This document shows, one piece after another, positions 6,318-15,357 of a DNA stretch of 40,887 nucleotides. The first letter of the stretch is position 1. Each line of letters opens with the position of its first letter. The notes below the pieces were generated by a model that worked only from the letters and a program-made list of their open reading frames with translations, did no database searches and was not told the origin of the DNA. A program made the position numbers and the translations under genes. Source of the stretch: Bacteroidetes bacterium ADurb.Bin174 (GTDB lineage: Bacteria; Bacteroidota; Bacteroidia; Bacteroidales; Paludibacteraceae); NCBI GenBank assembly GCA_002070265.1, contig MWCX01000025.1, positions 1 to 40,887 of the forward strand, written 5' to 3'.

Positions 6318-8999
6318 TCAATAATTTTGATAAATTCTTAGGGCATTCAAGACCGGCTCACCTGTTCGTTTGCCAAAACTTATGGTTATGCCCGTTCCGT
6401 CCTTCACATTTACAACAAATTTCTTAATGACCGCCGTAGTGGTTCCATACTCTTTCCGAATATCAAAATTTTGAATTAATAATTTATCGTTGATGGATAT
6501 ATCAAAAACCCTCACGGTAGAACTTTGACTCTTTTCTATTTGGTCAGCACCCAAATTATAAATTGATGCTTCGGTGTCATCTATAAATTCTATTTCTGAA
6601 AAATACAGATAAACTGAATATTGACCATCCGGTACATCTGCTTTAAACTGCTCAATACCCATACGCTGCGTTTGGAAAATAGGGTCATTGTCGGTTCCCA
6701 AAATATCCAAATCAGTTCCCAATAATGTTCCAAAGTTTGTTGCTCTTCTGTAAGCCTCACCTCCTACATATCCCCAACTACCCCCTTTGTATGCCTGTTC
6801 AGGAATCCACACCATTTCCGCTTCTCTTTCTTCAAAATAACGGTGGGATCCAAGCATGACATTCAATTCGAAATTTTGCTCGGACAATTGTATTTGTTCC
6901 GGAAAAAGTTTAAAGTTCACACGCTGCAAATCCTTGACATCATACTTACTATTTGCCGACTTTGCCTCTAAAAGATTTTCTCCATCAACAAAAGGAACCT
7001 GATACTTGGCAATATTGTTCTCGCATCGTTTTACCCCAAGTGATTGTCCGTTGAGAAATAATTCTACTTCCGGTAAATTGGAGTACACAGGCATCGGCTG
7101 CATACATTTATCCTGACCTGTATTTGCCGTTCCACCCCTTGATTTCCATTCTTTGTTGCCAATTAAGATGATAGGTTCTTCATTCATAATTGTCTTGTAA
7201 AACAAATAAGTATCCTTCCTTTCCCTGTTTAAACCGGTGATACCTTTGTTATTGACATGTGGTACTGCATCAACACGTGGTTCGGCATAAAAATCATTCA
7301 GATTCCACACAGTAAATCCCGCTATAAAGGGTCGCTTCATCATTTCTTTATAATAATGTTCGTGATACACCATGCCATACTCTTGGGTAAAATCAAATCT
7401 TTCCGGATAAAATGAATGCAAACGGGGATCAACATCGGCTCCGTATTCCGTAACCATCAGTATTTTACCTTTGTATGTATCGCGCGCTCTATCCAACAAA
7501 CGTTGAAACTCATCAATGTCAGGTTCATACCATCCCTGATATAAATTCCATCCTTGAATCATGGGAATATCGGTAAGCTTAGCATTTTCATACCTATCGG
7601 GAGCATTGTGATACGCCATCATGGTGTAGCGCGTAGGGTCTTCTGCCCTAACAGCATCTTCCAGTGCCCGGGCTGTTTTTTCAACTTCTATGTAATACTC
7701 TTTCAAACGAGCTTCCTCTGTAAACGGTTGTCTCAATAAAACTTCGTTCATATAAGCCCAAATAATTGTTGAAGGATGATTGAAGTTTTGACGTATCATT
7801 TCGATTGCCATATTTACGGCATTATCTATAAATGCTTTATTCTCCGTTACGGCATTCACTACTGGAATTTCTATTGAATTTAAAATGCCGTATTTATCAC
7901 ACATTTCAGTAATAATCGGGTCTTGCGGATAATGTGATATACGTAAAAAGTTACTCCCCATCTCTTTCATCAACTTCACATCTCGCACATGCATCTCATC
8001 CCGCAGGGCATTTCCTTTCTGAAAATAATCCTGATGGCGATTAGTGCCCATCAGTTTCAAATGTCTGCCGTTCAAAAAGAATCCTTTTTCAACATCAAAT
8101 TCGAATGTCCGAATCCCAATCGGATTTACTACCTCGTCTAACAATTCTTTACTTGCTCTGTCGTAAACACGCGTGTACAATTTGTATAAATACGGATGTT
8201 CAACGTCCCACAACTTGGGATTATCAATCAAAATTTTCGATTGAATAATTGTTTTGGTGCTGTTGGCATCTATGGTGTGGTTTTCCTGTATTTTCTTAAC
8301 CTCCGCTCCATCAGCGTCAACTATGGATTGCTCAACAATAATCCTGCTTTTCTTATCACCATCGTTGGTAACGAGAGATTTAATATTCAGCGTTGCAAAA
8401 TTTTTATCCACAGTCGGAGTAGTGATATAAACCCCTGTTGAAGCGTAATCGTTGATAGCTAAATGCACTTTATCGGTAAATTGCAAATACACATCTCTGT
8501 AAATGCCACCGTAAAAAGTAAAATCAGCAGATAAAGGCGGAATATCGGGATTATGGGTGTTATCAACCTTGATGGCAAAAAAGTTTTTCTCTCCATACTT
8601 GAGATAAGGAGTTATATCAAAACAAAATCGGGTGTACCCGCCAATATGCTTGCCTGCGAACTCTCCATTGACATATACCTCTGTAACCTGGTTGGAACCT
8701 TCGAAGTATATGGTCGCATGTTTATCTTTCTTTGTAACATCTATTTCTATCCGCTTTTTATACCACGTCGGTCCTCTGTAGTACCCGGGAACTTCATCAT
8801 CTCCGTCTTTATCATTATAGGTGTGAGGGATATTAACCCACTCCCATTCAATGCCTTTCGAATCAAGCGATGCGTATTCAATATCCGCTTTGGCAAACAA
8901 CCAACGGTCGTTGATGGTATATTTTATACGTGCATCCACACCGTTAGACAGTGTCAATAAAATTAAGAAGCTACATACTGTATAAATTCTTTTTACCAT
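6318..8999 (-). CDS. Glycoside hydrolase family 2 enzyme with C-terminal malectin-like domain
   Basis: An 893-residue exported protein with a signal peptide ending near VDA (residue 23). It has the GH2 order: N-terminal jelly-roll (about 25-175, GPTWYKKRIEI), immunoglobulin-like domain (about 180-300), TIM barrel (about 305-610), then a C-terminal malectin-like domain (about 705-893, ending FGKRTGEPVLNALRIY). The acid/base is E419 in WAYMNEV and the nucleophile is E518 in MVTEYGAD. GH2 members of this type are beta-galactosidases, beta-glucuronidases and relatives; the substrate cannot be fixed from sequence. In the context of an alpha-xylosidase, a galactosyl or glucuronosyl side chain is plausible. 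The gene starts 40 bases after GH31 in the same operon. Confidence 0.9.
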   Translation of the reverse strand: MVKRIYTVCSFLILLTLSNGVDARIKYTINDRWLFAKADIEYASLDSKGIEWEWVNIPHTYNDKDGDDEVPGYYRGPTWYKKRIEIDVTKKDKHATIYFEGSNQVTEVYVNGEFAGKHIGGYTRFCFDITPYLKYGEKNFFAIKVDNTHNPDIPPLSADFTFYGGIYRDVYLQFTDKVHLAINDYASTGVYITTPTVDKNFATLNIKSLVTNDGDKKSRIIVEQSIVDADGAEVKKIQENHTIDANSTKTIIQSKILIDNPKLWDVEHPYLYKLYTRVYDRASKELLDEVVNPIGIRTFEFDVEKGFFLNGRHLKLMGTNRHQDYFQKGNALRDEMHVRDVKLMKEMGSNFLRISHYPQDPIITEMCDKYGILNSIEIPVVNAVTENKAFIDNAVNMAIEMIRQNFNHPSTIIWAYMNEVLLRQPFTEEARLKEYYIEVEKTARALEDAVRAEDPTRYTMMAYHNAPDRYENAKLTDIPMIQGWNLYQGWYEPDIDEFQRLLDRARDTYKGKILMVTEYGADVDPRLHSFYPERFDFTQEYGMVYHEHYYKEMMKRPFIAGFTVWNLNDFYAEPRVDAVPHVNNKGITGLNRERKDTYLFYKTIMNEEPIILIGNKEWKSRGGTANTGQDKCMQPMPVYSNLPEVELFLNGQSLGVKRCENNIAKYQVPFVDGENLLEAKSANSKYDVKDLQRVNFKLFPEQIQLSEQNFELNVMLGSHRYFEEREAEMVWIPEQAYKGGSWGYVGGEAYRRATNFGTLLGTDLDILGTDNDPIFQTQRMGIEQFKADVPDGQYSVYLYFSEIEFIDDTEASIYNLGADQIEKSQSSTVRVFDISINDKLLIQNFDIRKEYGTTTAVIKKFVVNVKDGTGITISFGKRTGEPVLNALRIYQNY

Positions 9000-9039
9000 C
9001 TTGAATTCCTATTGTATAAAATTATCTAATCCTTCAATA

Positions 9040-11415
9040 TTAAAATTGAATTTTCATCAGTTCTCCTTTATAATCAACGATTTGACTCTTTGGTTGACGG
9101 GTATCGGAGTCATACACATGAATTGTAAATTTCAAAGCCTGTATTTGAGGCTGAAATGAACCTTTCAAATCCCCAATAGTGAGTGTTTTATTGTTTTCAT
9201 TCCAATCAAAAACAATTTCAGAAAACGCTCCTTGGTTAAAATTATCTGTTAAGCCATCATCATCATACAATATAAATTGAGCATCAGCTCCGGCATAAAC
9301 TCTTATTTCCAACTCAGTATCAGGATATTCCAAACTATATTGCTTTACATTTGCCATTGGAATGATTGAGCCGGCTTTTATGAACAAAGGCATGCGGTCA
9401 ATAGGCGTGTCACAGGTTATTTCATTTCCTCCCTCATAAGCTTGGTTCGTCCAGAAGTCGTACCAATAACGTCCGTTATGCGTGGGCAAATAAGTTTGAA
9501 CCTTTGTACTTTTTTCGCTTCCCATAGGCTGTGTAACAGGACGCACAAGGAAGGCATTGCCGAACATATAAGCATCGTTGATATGATGTGTCTTTTTATC
9601 TTGCTGAAAGTCCATGACCAAAGCACGCATCAATGTATAATGTGTCGCTGATACCTTTTTCGCCAATGAATAAATATAGGGTAAAAGTCTGTACCTAAGT
9701 TGAATAAACTTCAATTGTGTTTCATAATACTGAGAGCCCGGCTCACCAAACTGCCAAATCTCGCGAGGTACATCCGTTCCATGCGATCTGAATATGGGTG
9801 AAAATGCTCCAAACTGAAACCATCGTGTATATAATTCTTTAAATGCATCGTCAGCCAACCCGTTCGGAAACTCTCCGCCTCTTTGGGTGACTTGAAATCC
9901 ACCTATATCGGATGTCCAATACGGAATTCCGGACATAGAAAGATTGAGACCCGCACTAATTTGTTTGTGCATATTTTCCCAGGAAGCCGGAACATCACCC
10001 GACCAAACCGCAGTTGCATATTGTTGTTGCGATGCAAAGGCTGATCTGGTCAAGATAAAAACCCTCTTGTCGGGATACTCTTGCTTGAATTTCCCATACA
10101 AAAATTTGGATAATTCCAAAGAATAAGTATTGAGATAGCGATGAAATGTTCCCAAATAATTTCTACCTGCCGACTTCGTCCGCTCTTCTTGTTTAAGCTG
10201 TGTAAACCCGTCACGGAAGGATGGTTCAGTTGCATCCAACCACCATGCATCAATTCCTTTGTCGTACAGTCCGTCTTTTAAATATTTCCAAAAAATCTCA
10301 CGAGCTTGCGGATTATAAACATCAAAGACTTTATATCCTGCCCAGGTTCGTTCATCAAAGAGTGCATTTATTTTTGACAACTCCTGATAGATAGCTGTTT
10401 CGGGACCAAAGCCGGGCCACACGGAAACCATCAACTGCACACGATACTTCTCATGCAAATTCCGTATAGCCTGTTCAGGGTTTTTAAACCCGTCGGTTTC
10501 AAATCGCAACGAATTCCAGTTGGGTTTATCACCCCAATACTCCCAGTCTTGCACAATATTGTCGAGAGGTATTCTCCTCGTTCTGTATTCATTTACGACA
10601 TTTTCAAGTTCAGCAAACGATTTATAACGTTCCTTGGACTGCCAAAAGCCAAAGGCCCATTTTGGAAACATAGGTACCGCACCCGTCAAATACCGATAAG
10701 CAGAAACTATTTCATCCATCGTACTGCCTAATAAAAAGTAATAATCAGATGCATCCCCCACTTCCGACTTGAAAGTATGTTCCCCTTCTTGACTGCTGAA
10801 TACAGTAGAGGAATAATTATCCCATAATATTCCATATCCTTCGGTAGAAATCAGCAATGGATTTACAATGTCCGTGTTGGATTGCAAAAGTATTACTTCA
10901 TGATTTCGGTAGTTCATCAAACCGTTTTGGTACTGCCCCAGCCCGTAAAAACCCTCTTCATCAGCAGATATAAATTGCTGTTGTATCGTTAAGCATTCCT
11001 CTCCGCCTGCATTTGAAGCCGTGAAAATCCGTGCATCATATTCCTTTTCCCGAAGTACAACTTCTTTTTTCTTCCTGTCATAAAAGCTGAAAGACCCTTT
11101 CTCTTTGTCGAAACGAACTTCGAGTTGTGGGGATTTAAAACAATGATATTGTTTTGTTGACCTGACACCAATGGTTCTAACGGTCTGCAGTGCATCATCC
11201 ACAATCATGCGCTTGGTTACTAAAGTATCTCCCACGGGAAGGGACAGAATACGTACAATCGAAGGCGTATAAAACTCAACATGATACTGAATGTCACCCT
11301 CTACAAATTGATAACCACGTGCTGTTTCGGTAATCTGTCGATTACAGCTCACGGCAAGCATCACCAATGATAATGCTAAGGTGAAAGACAATATATTTTT
11401 ATTGATAAATCTCAT
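9040..11415 (-). CDS. GH31 glycoside hydrolase, probable alpha-xylosidase, lipoprotein
   Basis: A 791-residue protein with a lipoprotein signal (LAVSC, C24), so probably membrane-anchored and facing the periplasm or surface. It has the GH31 N-terminal beta domain (about 30-245), a TIM barrel, and C-terminal beta domains (after about 600). The nucleophile D394 lies in WWLDATEP and the acid/base D474 in WSGDVPASW. The DWEYWGD motif at about 290-296 and the WWLDATEP form resemble alpha-xylosidases of xyloglucan loci more than alpha-glucosidases, so alpha-xylosidase is the first guess; alpha-glucosidase is the alternative. No PA14 insert is seen. Its ATG overlaps the end of the GH71/99-like gene by 17 bases, which suggests translational coupling. 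Xylose released would feed the adjacent xylose operon. Confidence 0.88.
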   Translation of the reverse strand: MRFINKNILSFTLALSLVMLAVSCNRQITETARGYQFVEGDIQYHVEFYTPSIVRILSLPVGDTLVTKRMIVDDALQTVRTIGVRSTKQYHCFKSPQLEVRFDKEKGSFSFYDRKKKEVVLREKEYDARIFTASNAGGEECLTIQQQFISADEEGFYGLGQYQNGLMNYRNHEVILLQSNTDIVNPLLISTEGYGILWDNYSSTVFSSQEGEHTFKSEVGDASDYYFLLGSTMDEIVSAYRYLTGAVPMFPKWAFGFWQSKERYKSFAELENVVNEYRTRRIPLDNIVQDWEYWGDKPNWNSLRFETDGFKNPEQAIRNLHEKYRVQLMVSVWPGFGPETAIYQELSKINALFDERTWAGYKVFDVYNPQAREIFWKYLKDGLYDKGIDAWWLDATEPSFRDGFTQLKQEERTKSAGRNYLGTFHRYLNTYSLELSKFLYGKFKQEYPDKRVFILTRSAFASQQQYATAVWSGDVPASWENMHKQISAGLNLSMSGIPYWTSDIGGFQVTQRGGEFPNGLADDAFKELYTRWFQFGAFSPIFRSHGTDVPREIWQFGEPGSQYYETQLKFIQLRYRLLPYIYSLAKKVSATHYTLMRALVMDFQQDKKTHHINDAYMFGNAFLVRPVTQPMGSEKSTKVQTYLPTHNGRYWYDFWTNQAYEGGNEITCDTPIDRMPLFIKAGSIIPMANVKQYSLEYPDTELEIRVYAGADAQFILYDDDGLTDNFNQGAFSEIVFDWNENNKTLTIGDLKGSFQPQIQALKFTIHVYDSDTRQPKSQIVDYKGELMKIQF

Positions 11416-13189
11416 ACTGAACTGCTATGTTTTTTATTTTAGTAGCTCCTTCTATTTGTAAAACCGGCCGGTCTGATTGGATATTGATATTATCTTTGAT
11501 CAATTGAACCCTGGCTTGTTTCCATTTTTTACTATCGTCATTTTTGATGAATGCCACTGTACCAAACAAATTTTTGGGTTCTTTTCGGGTATCACTTTTA
11601 ACCGAGAAAAACTCATAACCCTCATCATAATACTCAAACATCAAATAACCGGTGTAATGGTTGTGCTTTAGTTTCTCTTTAAACTCTACCGGCAGATCAA
11701 CTATTGTTTTTTCTTTCTTTCCTTGTTGTGTACTTGATATTTGGAGCGCCGAATCTTGCCATGTTAATTCTACCGTTTCAAATTTCAGATTAGATTGAAC
11801 CTTTTGCAATGCTTTCGAAATCTTGCGAATTTTAGCTTCGGCAGATTTGTATTTACCATTGCTAATCAGCAATCCAATTTGATTAAGTTCTTTATCGTAG
11901 CCAACGGTTTTCTTTCCCGTCTGTAACAAAAACTTCACATCGCGACGCAACTGAAAAAGTTGTAGCGGCAATTCCAATCCTGAGTAATCCGCCGGCTCTT
12001 CTTTAAAAATTGCAGCATATTTCAATGTGTTTTCCAATTCCGTGTATCCATTTTCAATGGTAGGTTCTATTTCATGCCCTTCTGTGTAATCACTCCACGA
12101 AGCAATGAAAATCATATCTAATTGCTCTTTGCTTGCCAAATTAAATTCCCACATCTTTTTGTAGGTTTCTCCGGAAGCTCTCGGCATATAAAAGAAATGA
12201 CTACGCCCCCACCCTGCACAACCTCTATTATCCATGCCCGGCATCACAAATCCCGATTTAAGATTAAATTTTGATGTGGGTGCATTCCAGATTGAATCAC
12301 GAAACGGCTTCATAAATTCAATGATATCTTCTTGCGTAGCATAATTATCCCAATAAGGATGATTATCATCTCCAAGACGAACGCGGGCAGGCAGCCAAGC
12401 CGTCGGAATCATGTTCAACTGCATCCACTGATCCATATCGTCGCTCCGGGTGATAGGAATATATCGGTCATTCTGCAAAGTACCCCAATCTGCCCATCTC
12501 CTGAGAACCACAGGTTTTTCTTTGTTAGCAGGAAAATTAAGCAGAGCATATATCCATTCGTATTCCTGTGGAGTGGCTCCCGGACCAAATAAATAAAAAA
12601 CAGGCTTTCCGTCTACAACAGGGGCAGTAGCACTGTACAACACGCTATCAATCAGGTATTGATAACAAGTGACATAATATGCTGTTTTCTTTTCCCTGCT
12701 GTTAATTTCAGGAAAACGTTGCGTTATCCAATTGTAATAAATCCAGCCATCGCACCAATTTACCCCTATTTCAAAGTCATACTTTTCCGCTACTTTTTGC
12801 ATGGCTTTGAGTAGCACGTCATTTTCATGATGCATAAACCCCCATTCAATAAAAAATCCGTCAATTTTGGCTGCTTTAGCTGACAGGATTTGGTATTCAA
12901 TAAAATCGGGATCTAAATTAGATTGTATGCCGGCTAAAGGGTATGCAACCGCAGCAATTTCATGTTTACCACACGCTTGAATAAGGTCAGCATTGTAGCA
13001 TAATGTCTTTTGACCGGTGGATGATTTTTCAGTGTTTGCATAATAACTCCACCTTCCCAACATGCCATCGTGCTCGCGTGTATAGCGTACACCATGATAA
13101 TCTGCATAAACCTTTTTCCCATTCCCTGCAAATATCGAAGAAACAAAGAATAAAAAAAGAAGCGTTGTTATGATGAAGTGTTTCTTCAT
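11399..13189 (-). CDS. GH71/GH99-like protein, exported, without sorting domain
   Basis: A 596-residue protein with an ordinary signal peptide (cleavage near IFAG, residue 21). Residues about 25-400 look like a GH71/GH99-type TIM barrel: KVYADYHGVRYT at the start, GFFIEWGF near 111, and SWSDYTEGHEIEP at 364-376. The D367-x-x-E370 pair corresponds to the acidic pair of GH71 (WNDYGES) and to E-x-x-E of GH99 (NEWHEGTQIEP). After a helical linker (about 405-470) comes a beta-rich C-terminal domain of about 120 residues. Known relatives are endo-alpha-1,3-glucanases (GH71) and endo-alpha-mannanases/mannosidases (GH99), so an endo-acting alpha-glycosidase is plausible; the substrate is unknown. It shares its architecture with the gene 6 bases upstream, but lacks that gene's T9SS tail, so it should stay in the periplasm. 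Confidence 0.75.
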   Translation of the reverse strand: MKKHFIITTLLFLFFVSSIFAGNGKKVYADYHGVRYTREHDGMLGRWSYYANTEKSSTGQKTLCYNADLIQACGKHEIAAVAYPLAGIQSNLDPDFIEYQILSAKAAKIDGFFIEWGFMHHENDVLLKAMQKVAEKYDFEIGVNWCDGWIYYNWITQRFPEINSREKKTAYYVTCYQYLIDSVLYSATAPVVDGKPVFYLFGPGATPQEYEWIYALLNFPANKEKPVVLRRWADWGTLQNDRYIPITRSDDMDQWMQLNMIPTAWLPARVRLGDDNHPYWDNYATQEDIIEFMKPFRDSIWNAPTSKFNLKSGFVMPGMDNRGCAGWGRSHFFYMPRASGETYKKMWEFNLASKEQLDMIFIASWSDYTEGHEIEPTIENGYTELENTLKYAAIFKEEPADYSGLELPLQLFQLRRDVKFLLQTGKKTVGYDKELNQIGLLISNGKYKSAEAKIRKISKALQKVQSNLKFETVELTWQDSALQISSTQQGKKEKTIVDLPVEFKEKLKHNHYTGYLMFEYYDEGYEFFSVKSDTRKEPKNLFGTVAFIKNDDSKKWKQARVQLIKDNINIQSDRPVLQIEGATKIKNIAVQYEIYQ

Positions 13190-13195
13190 GTTTTC

Positions 13196-15292
13196 TTAGA
13201 ACATAATTTTCGACTTATAATACGCACTATTAGTTTGTACCGACAAGATATACACACCTTTGGACAAGGTATGCAAATCCATTGCTGTAATTTGTTGAGC
13301 AGATTTCTTAGATAGAATAAGCTGCCCGTTTTGATTGTATAAGTTGAAAACACAATCAGACACTGACACATCGTCTCCTAAGTTGATGTACAAGATATTA
13401 TCAACTTGATAATGATTAATTTTCACATCCTGATTAGTATATGAAACGGCATTTGTATTTTCCGCGGTGAATACCGTAAAGTCAAAACTGATGTTACGTA
13501 TCTTTGATGTTTGAGATGCATCTCCATAGAATGAAATGTCGCTACCCTGCGATTCTTGTCCGTATTTAATATTTTCCTTGTAGAGACGTATTTTTGCGCT
13601 CACCCACTTTTTATCACCTTTATCTTTGATTTGGCCGATAAATTTGAATAAATCTCTAGGTTGTTTGTCTGTTCCGGAAACAATATTGGTATTTTTACCC
13701 CAAGTATCATCCCAATATTCATAATTTATGTATCCTTCATAATACTTCGATTCTAAAGCTACTCTTAGTTCCGGATGATTAATTGTGATACCTGTTCTGC
13801 TTCCCGACAACACATATTCATCATTTTCGTTTTTATCTCCCGTAATAATCAATTGCGATGCATCAATATGATAATTTTGCGATGTAATATTCTGCCGAAC
13901 TGCCTCATGATTATTTTTTGCGGTTTGTATCATATTAGCTGCTTCGGCATAAGCTTTTTCGCTTATTTTCAAAGCAATGGCATCTAATTGAGTGTCAAGC
14001 GTTTCAGTAGAGATATTGTTATTAGCAAAAAACTCAGCTCCCTTTCTGAGTAAAAAAAGTTCATAAGCCAGGTCAATGCCGCTTTCATCATAACTGCTTT
14101 CACCTTTAAACTGGGAAGCATACTGCAATGTTGTCCTTAATTCACGATCTCCGTTTTCAACAGTGGGTTCAATTTCATGGCCTTCCGTATAATCACTCCA
14201 CGAGGCAATATACACCATGTCCAGACTATTTCTGTTTTGAACATGAAAATCCCACATGGTTCTGTAAGTATCACCATTCTCTCTTGGGATGAGATAGAGT
14301 GTTCCGTTGGGATTCCAGCCGACACAACCATAGTTGTCCATACCCGGAACTACTAAGCCTGCACGCGGCGAATAACCCATCGTCCACACATTATCTTTGA
14401 AAGCTTTGACAAAAGTGACGCAATCATCAGCCGTAGCATATCTTGCATAGTTAGGATAGATACCCGCAGCATTTCTTATTCGTTCGGGTATCCACGAAGT
14501 TGGTACGACGCGATTGGTATTAACCCACGATCCGGCCTGCTCAATAGGCGACTTCGGTGTGTAAACACCCCCATTCAAAGTCGGACTTAACATAGTTCTC
14601 ATGATAACATTAGGGAATTTGTTACCACTCTTTATGGGATAATCTTCTGGATAATTGTAAGCATGCGAACGAACCGCACTATATTCATCCAATGTAAAGC
14701 CATCATGAAAGAGATAGAATAAAGGTTTACCGTTTACTATAGGGGCTGTTGGTCCTGTAAACACCTCGTCAATCAAATACTGCATGCAAGTTAAAAAATA
14801 CTGAAGTTTCTCAGCACGGGTGCCCGGATACCAATTCTTCGTCATCAGCCATCCGTCACAAATATTAACTCCAACTTCAAACCCATATTTAACAGCCACT
14901 TCTTGAATGGCTGTTAATAATCTGTTAGAAGTATGATCTATATATCCCCATTCAACAAAAAATCCATCTATTCCGGCAGACTTAGCACTTAGGATTTGAT
15001 ATTCTATGTATAACGGATCGAGCTGAGACTGCATACCTACCAAAGGATAATTTGCCGCAGCGACATCATGCTGTCCGTTTTCTAAAATTAAATCAGGATT
15101 ATAGGTTACATGCTTTAAGCCAACCGGGTTGCTGTTCAACTGTGAAAAGTATTTCCACTCTCCAAATTCCCCGTCAACCGGTCTCGTTTTACGTACTCCG
15201 TGATAATCTGCATATACTTTTTTTTGTGCCTCCACCAATTGCATTTGAGACATCAACAGTAAGCAAATAAATATAAATCCTAATTTTCTCAT
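13196..15292 (-). CDS. GH71/GH99-like protein with T9SS sorting domain
   Basis: A 698-residue paralogue of the next gene. The ATG at 15292 is preferred over a TTG one codon earlier. It has a signal peptide (cleavage near VEAQ), the same barrel signatures (KKVYADYHGVRKT, GFFVEWGY, ASWSDYTEGHEIEPT with D367 and E370), the same helical linker and beta-rich domain, and in addition a type A T9SS C-terminal domain at about 615-698 (FNLYNQNGQLILSKK, LHTLSKGVYILSV). It is therefore expected outside the outer membrane, while its sister stays inside. This arrangement fits sequential action on a polymer and then on imported oligosaccharides. It is the first enzyme gene of the PUL, 65 bases after the SusE/F-position gene, with a hairpin in the gap. 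Confidence 0.78.
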   Translation of the reverse strand: MRKLGFIFICLLLMSQMQLVEAQKKVYADYHGVRKTRPVDGEFGEWKYFSQLNSNPVGLKHVTYNPDLILENGQHDVAAANYPLVGMQSQLDPLYIEYQILSAKSAGIDGFFVEWGYIDHTSNRLLTAIQEVAVKYGFEVGVNICDGWLMTKNWYPGTRAEKLQYFLTCMQYLIDEVFTGPTAPIVNGKPLFYLFHDGFTLDEYSAVRSHAYNYPEDYPIKSGNKFPNVIMRTMLSPTLNGGVYTPKSPIEQAGSWVNTNRVVPTSWIPERIRNAAGIYPNYARYATADDCVTFVKAFKDNVWTMGYSPRAGLVVPGMDNYGCVGWNPNGTLYLIPRENGDTYRTMWDFHVQNRNSLDMVYIASWSDYTEGHEIEPTVENGDRELRTTLQYASQFKGESSYDESGIDLAYELFLLRKGAEFFANNNISTETLDTQLDAIALKISEKAYAEAANMIQTAKNNHEAVRQNITSQNYHIDASQLIITGDKNENDEYVLSGSRTGITINHPELRVALESKYYEGYINYEYWDDTWGKNTNIVSGTDKQPRDLFKFIGQIKDKGDKKWVSAKIRLYKENIKYGQESQGSDISFYGDASQTSKIRNISFDFTVFTAENTNAVSYTNQDVKINHYQVDNILYINLGDDVSVSDCVFNLYNQNGQLILSKKSAQQITAMDLHTLSKGVYILSVQTNSAYYKSKIMF

Positions 15293-15311
15293 CAATCTGT
15301 TATTTTAAAAG

Positions 15312-15349
15312 TTTCTCACAGCCTGTATCATAACACAAGCTGTGAGAAA
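15312..15349 (-). other. Intercistronic hairpin between binding-protein and enzyme genes
   Basis: A perfect 11-bp stem (15312-15322 with 15339-15349; TTTCTCACAGC) closes a 16-nt loop. It sits between the SusE/F-position gene and the first GH71/99-like gene. On the minus strand only a weak ACTTTTAAAA follows, so partial termination or an mRNA-stability element is more likely than a full stop. Confidence 0.55.
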
Positions 15350-15357
15350 AAATACAT

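Noticed and set aside
8553-8960. A 135-codon open frame on the plus strand
   Set aside because: It is antisense to the N-terminal GH2 region and has no start signal or domain.
11399-15292. The GH71/99-like pair as a frameshifted single gene
   Set aside because: Both genes have full signals, full barrels and their own stop codons; they are paralogues.
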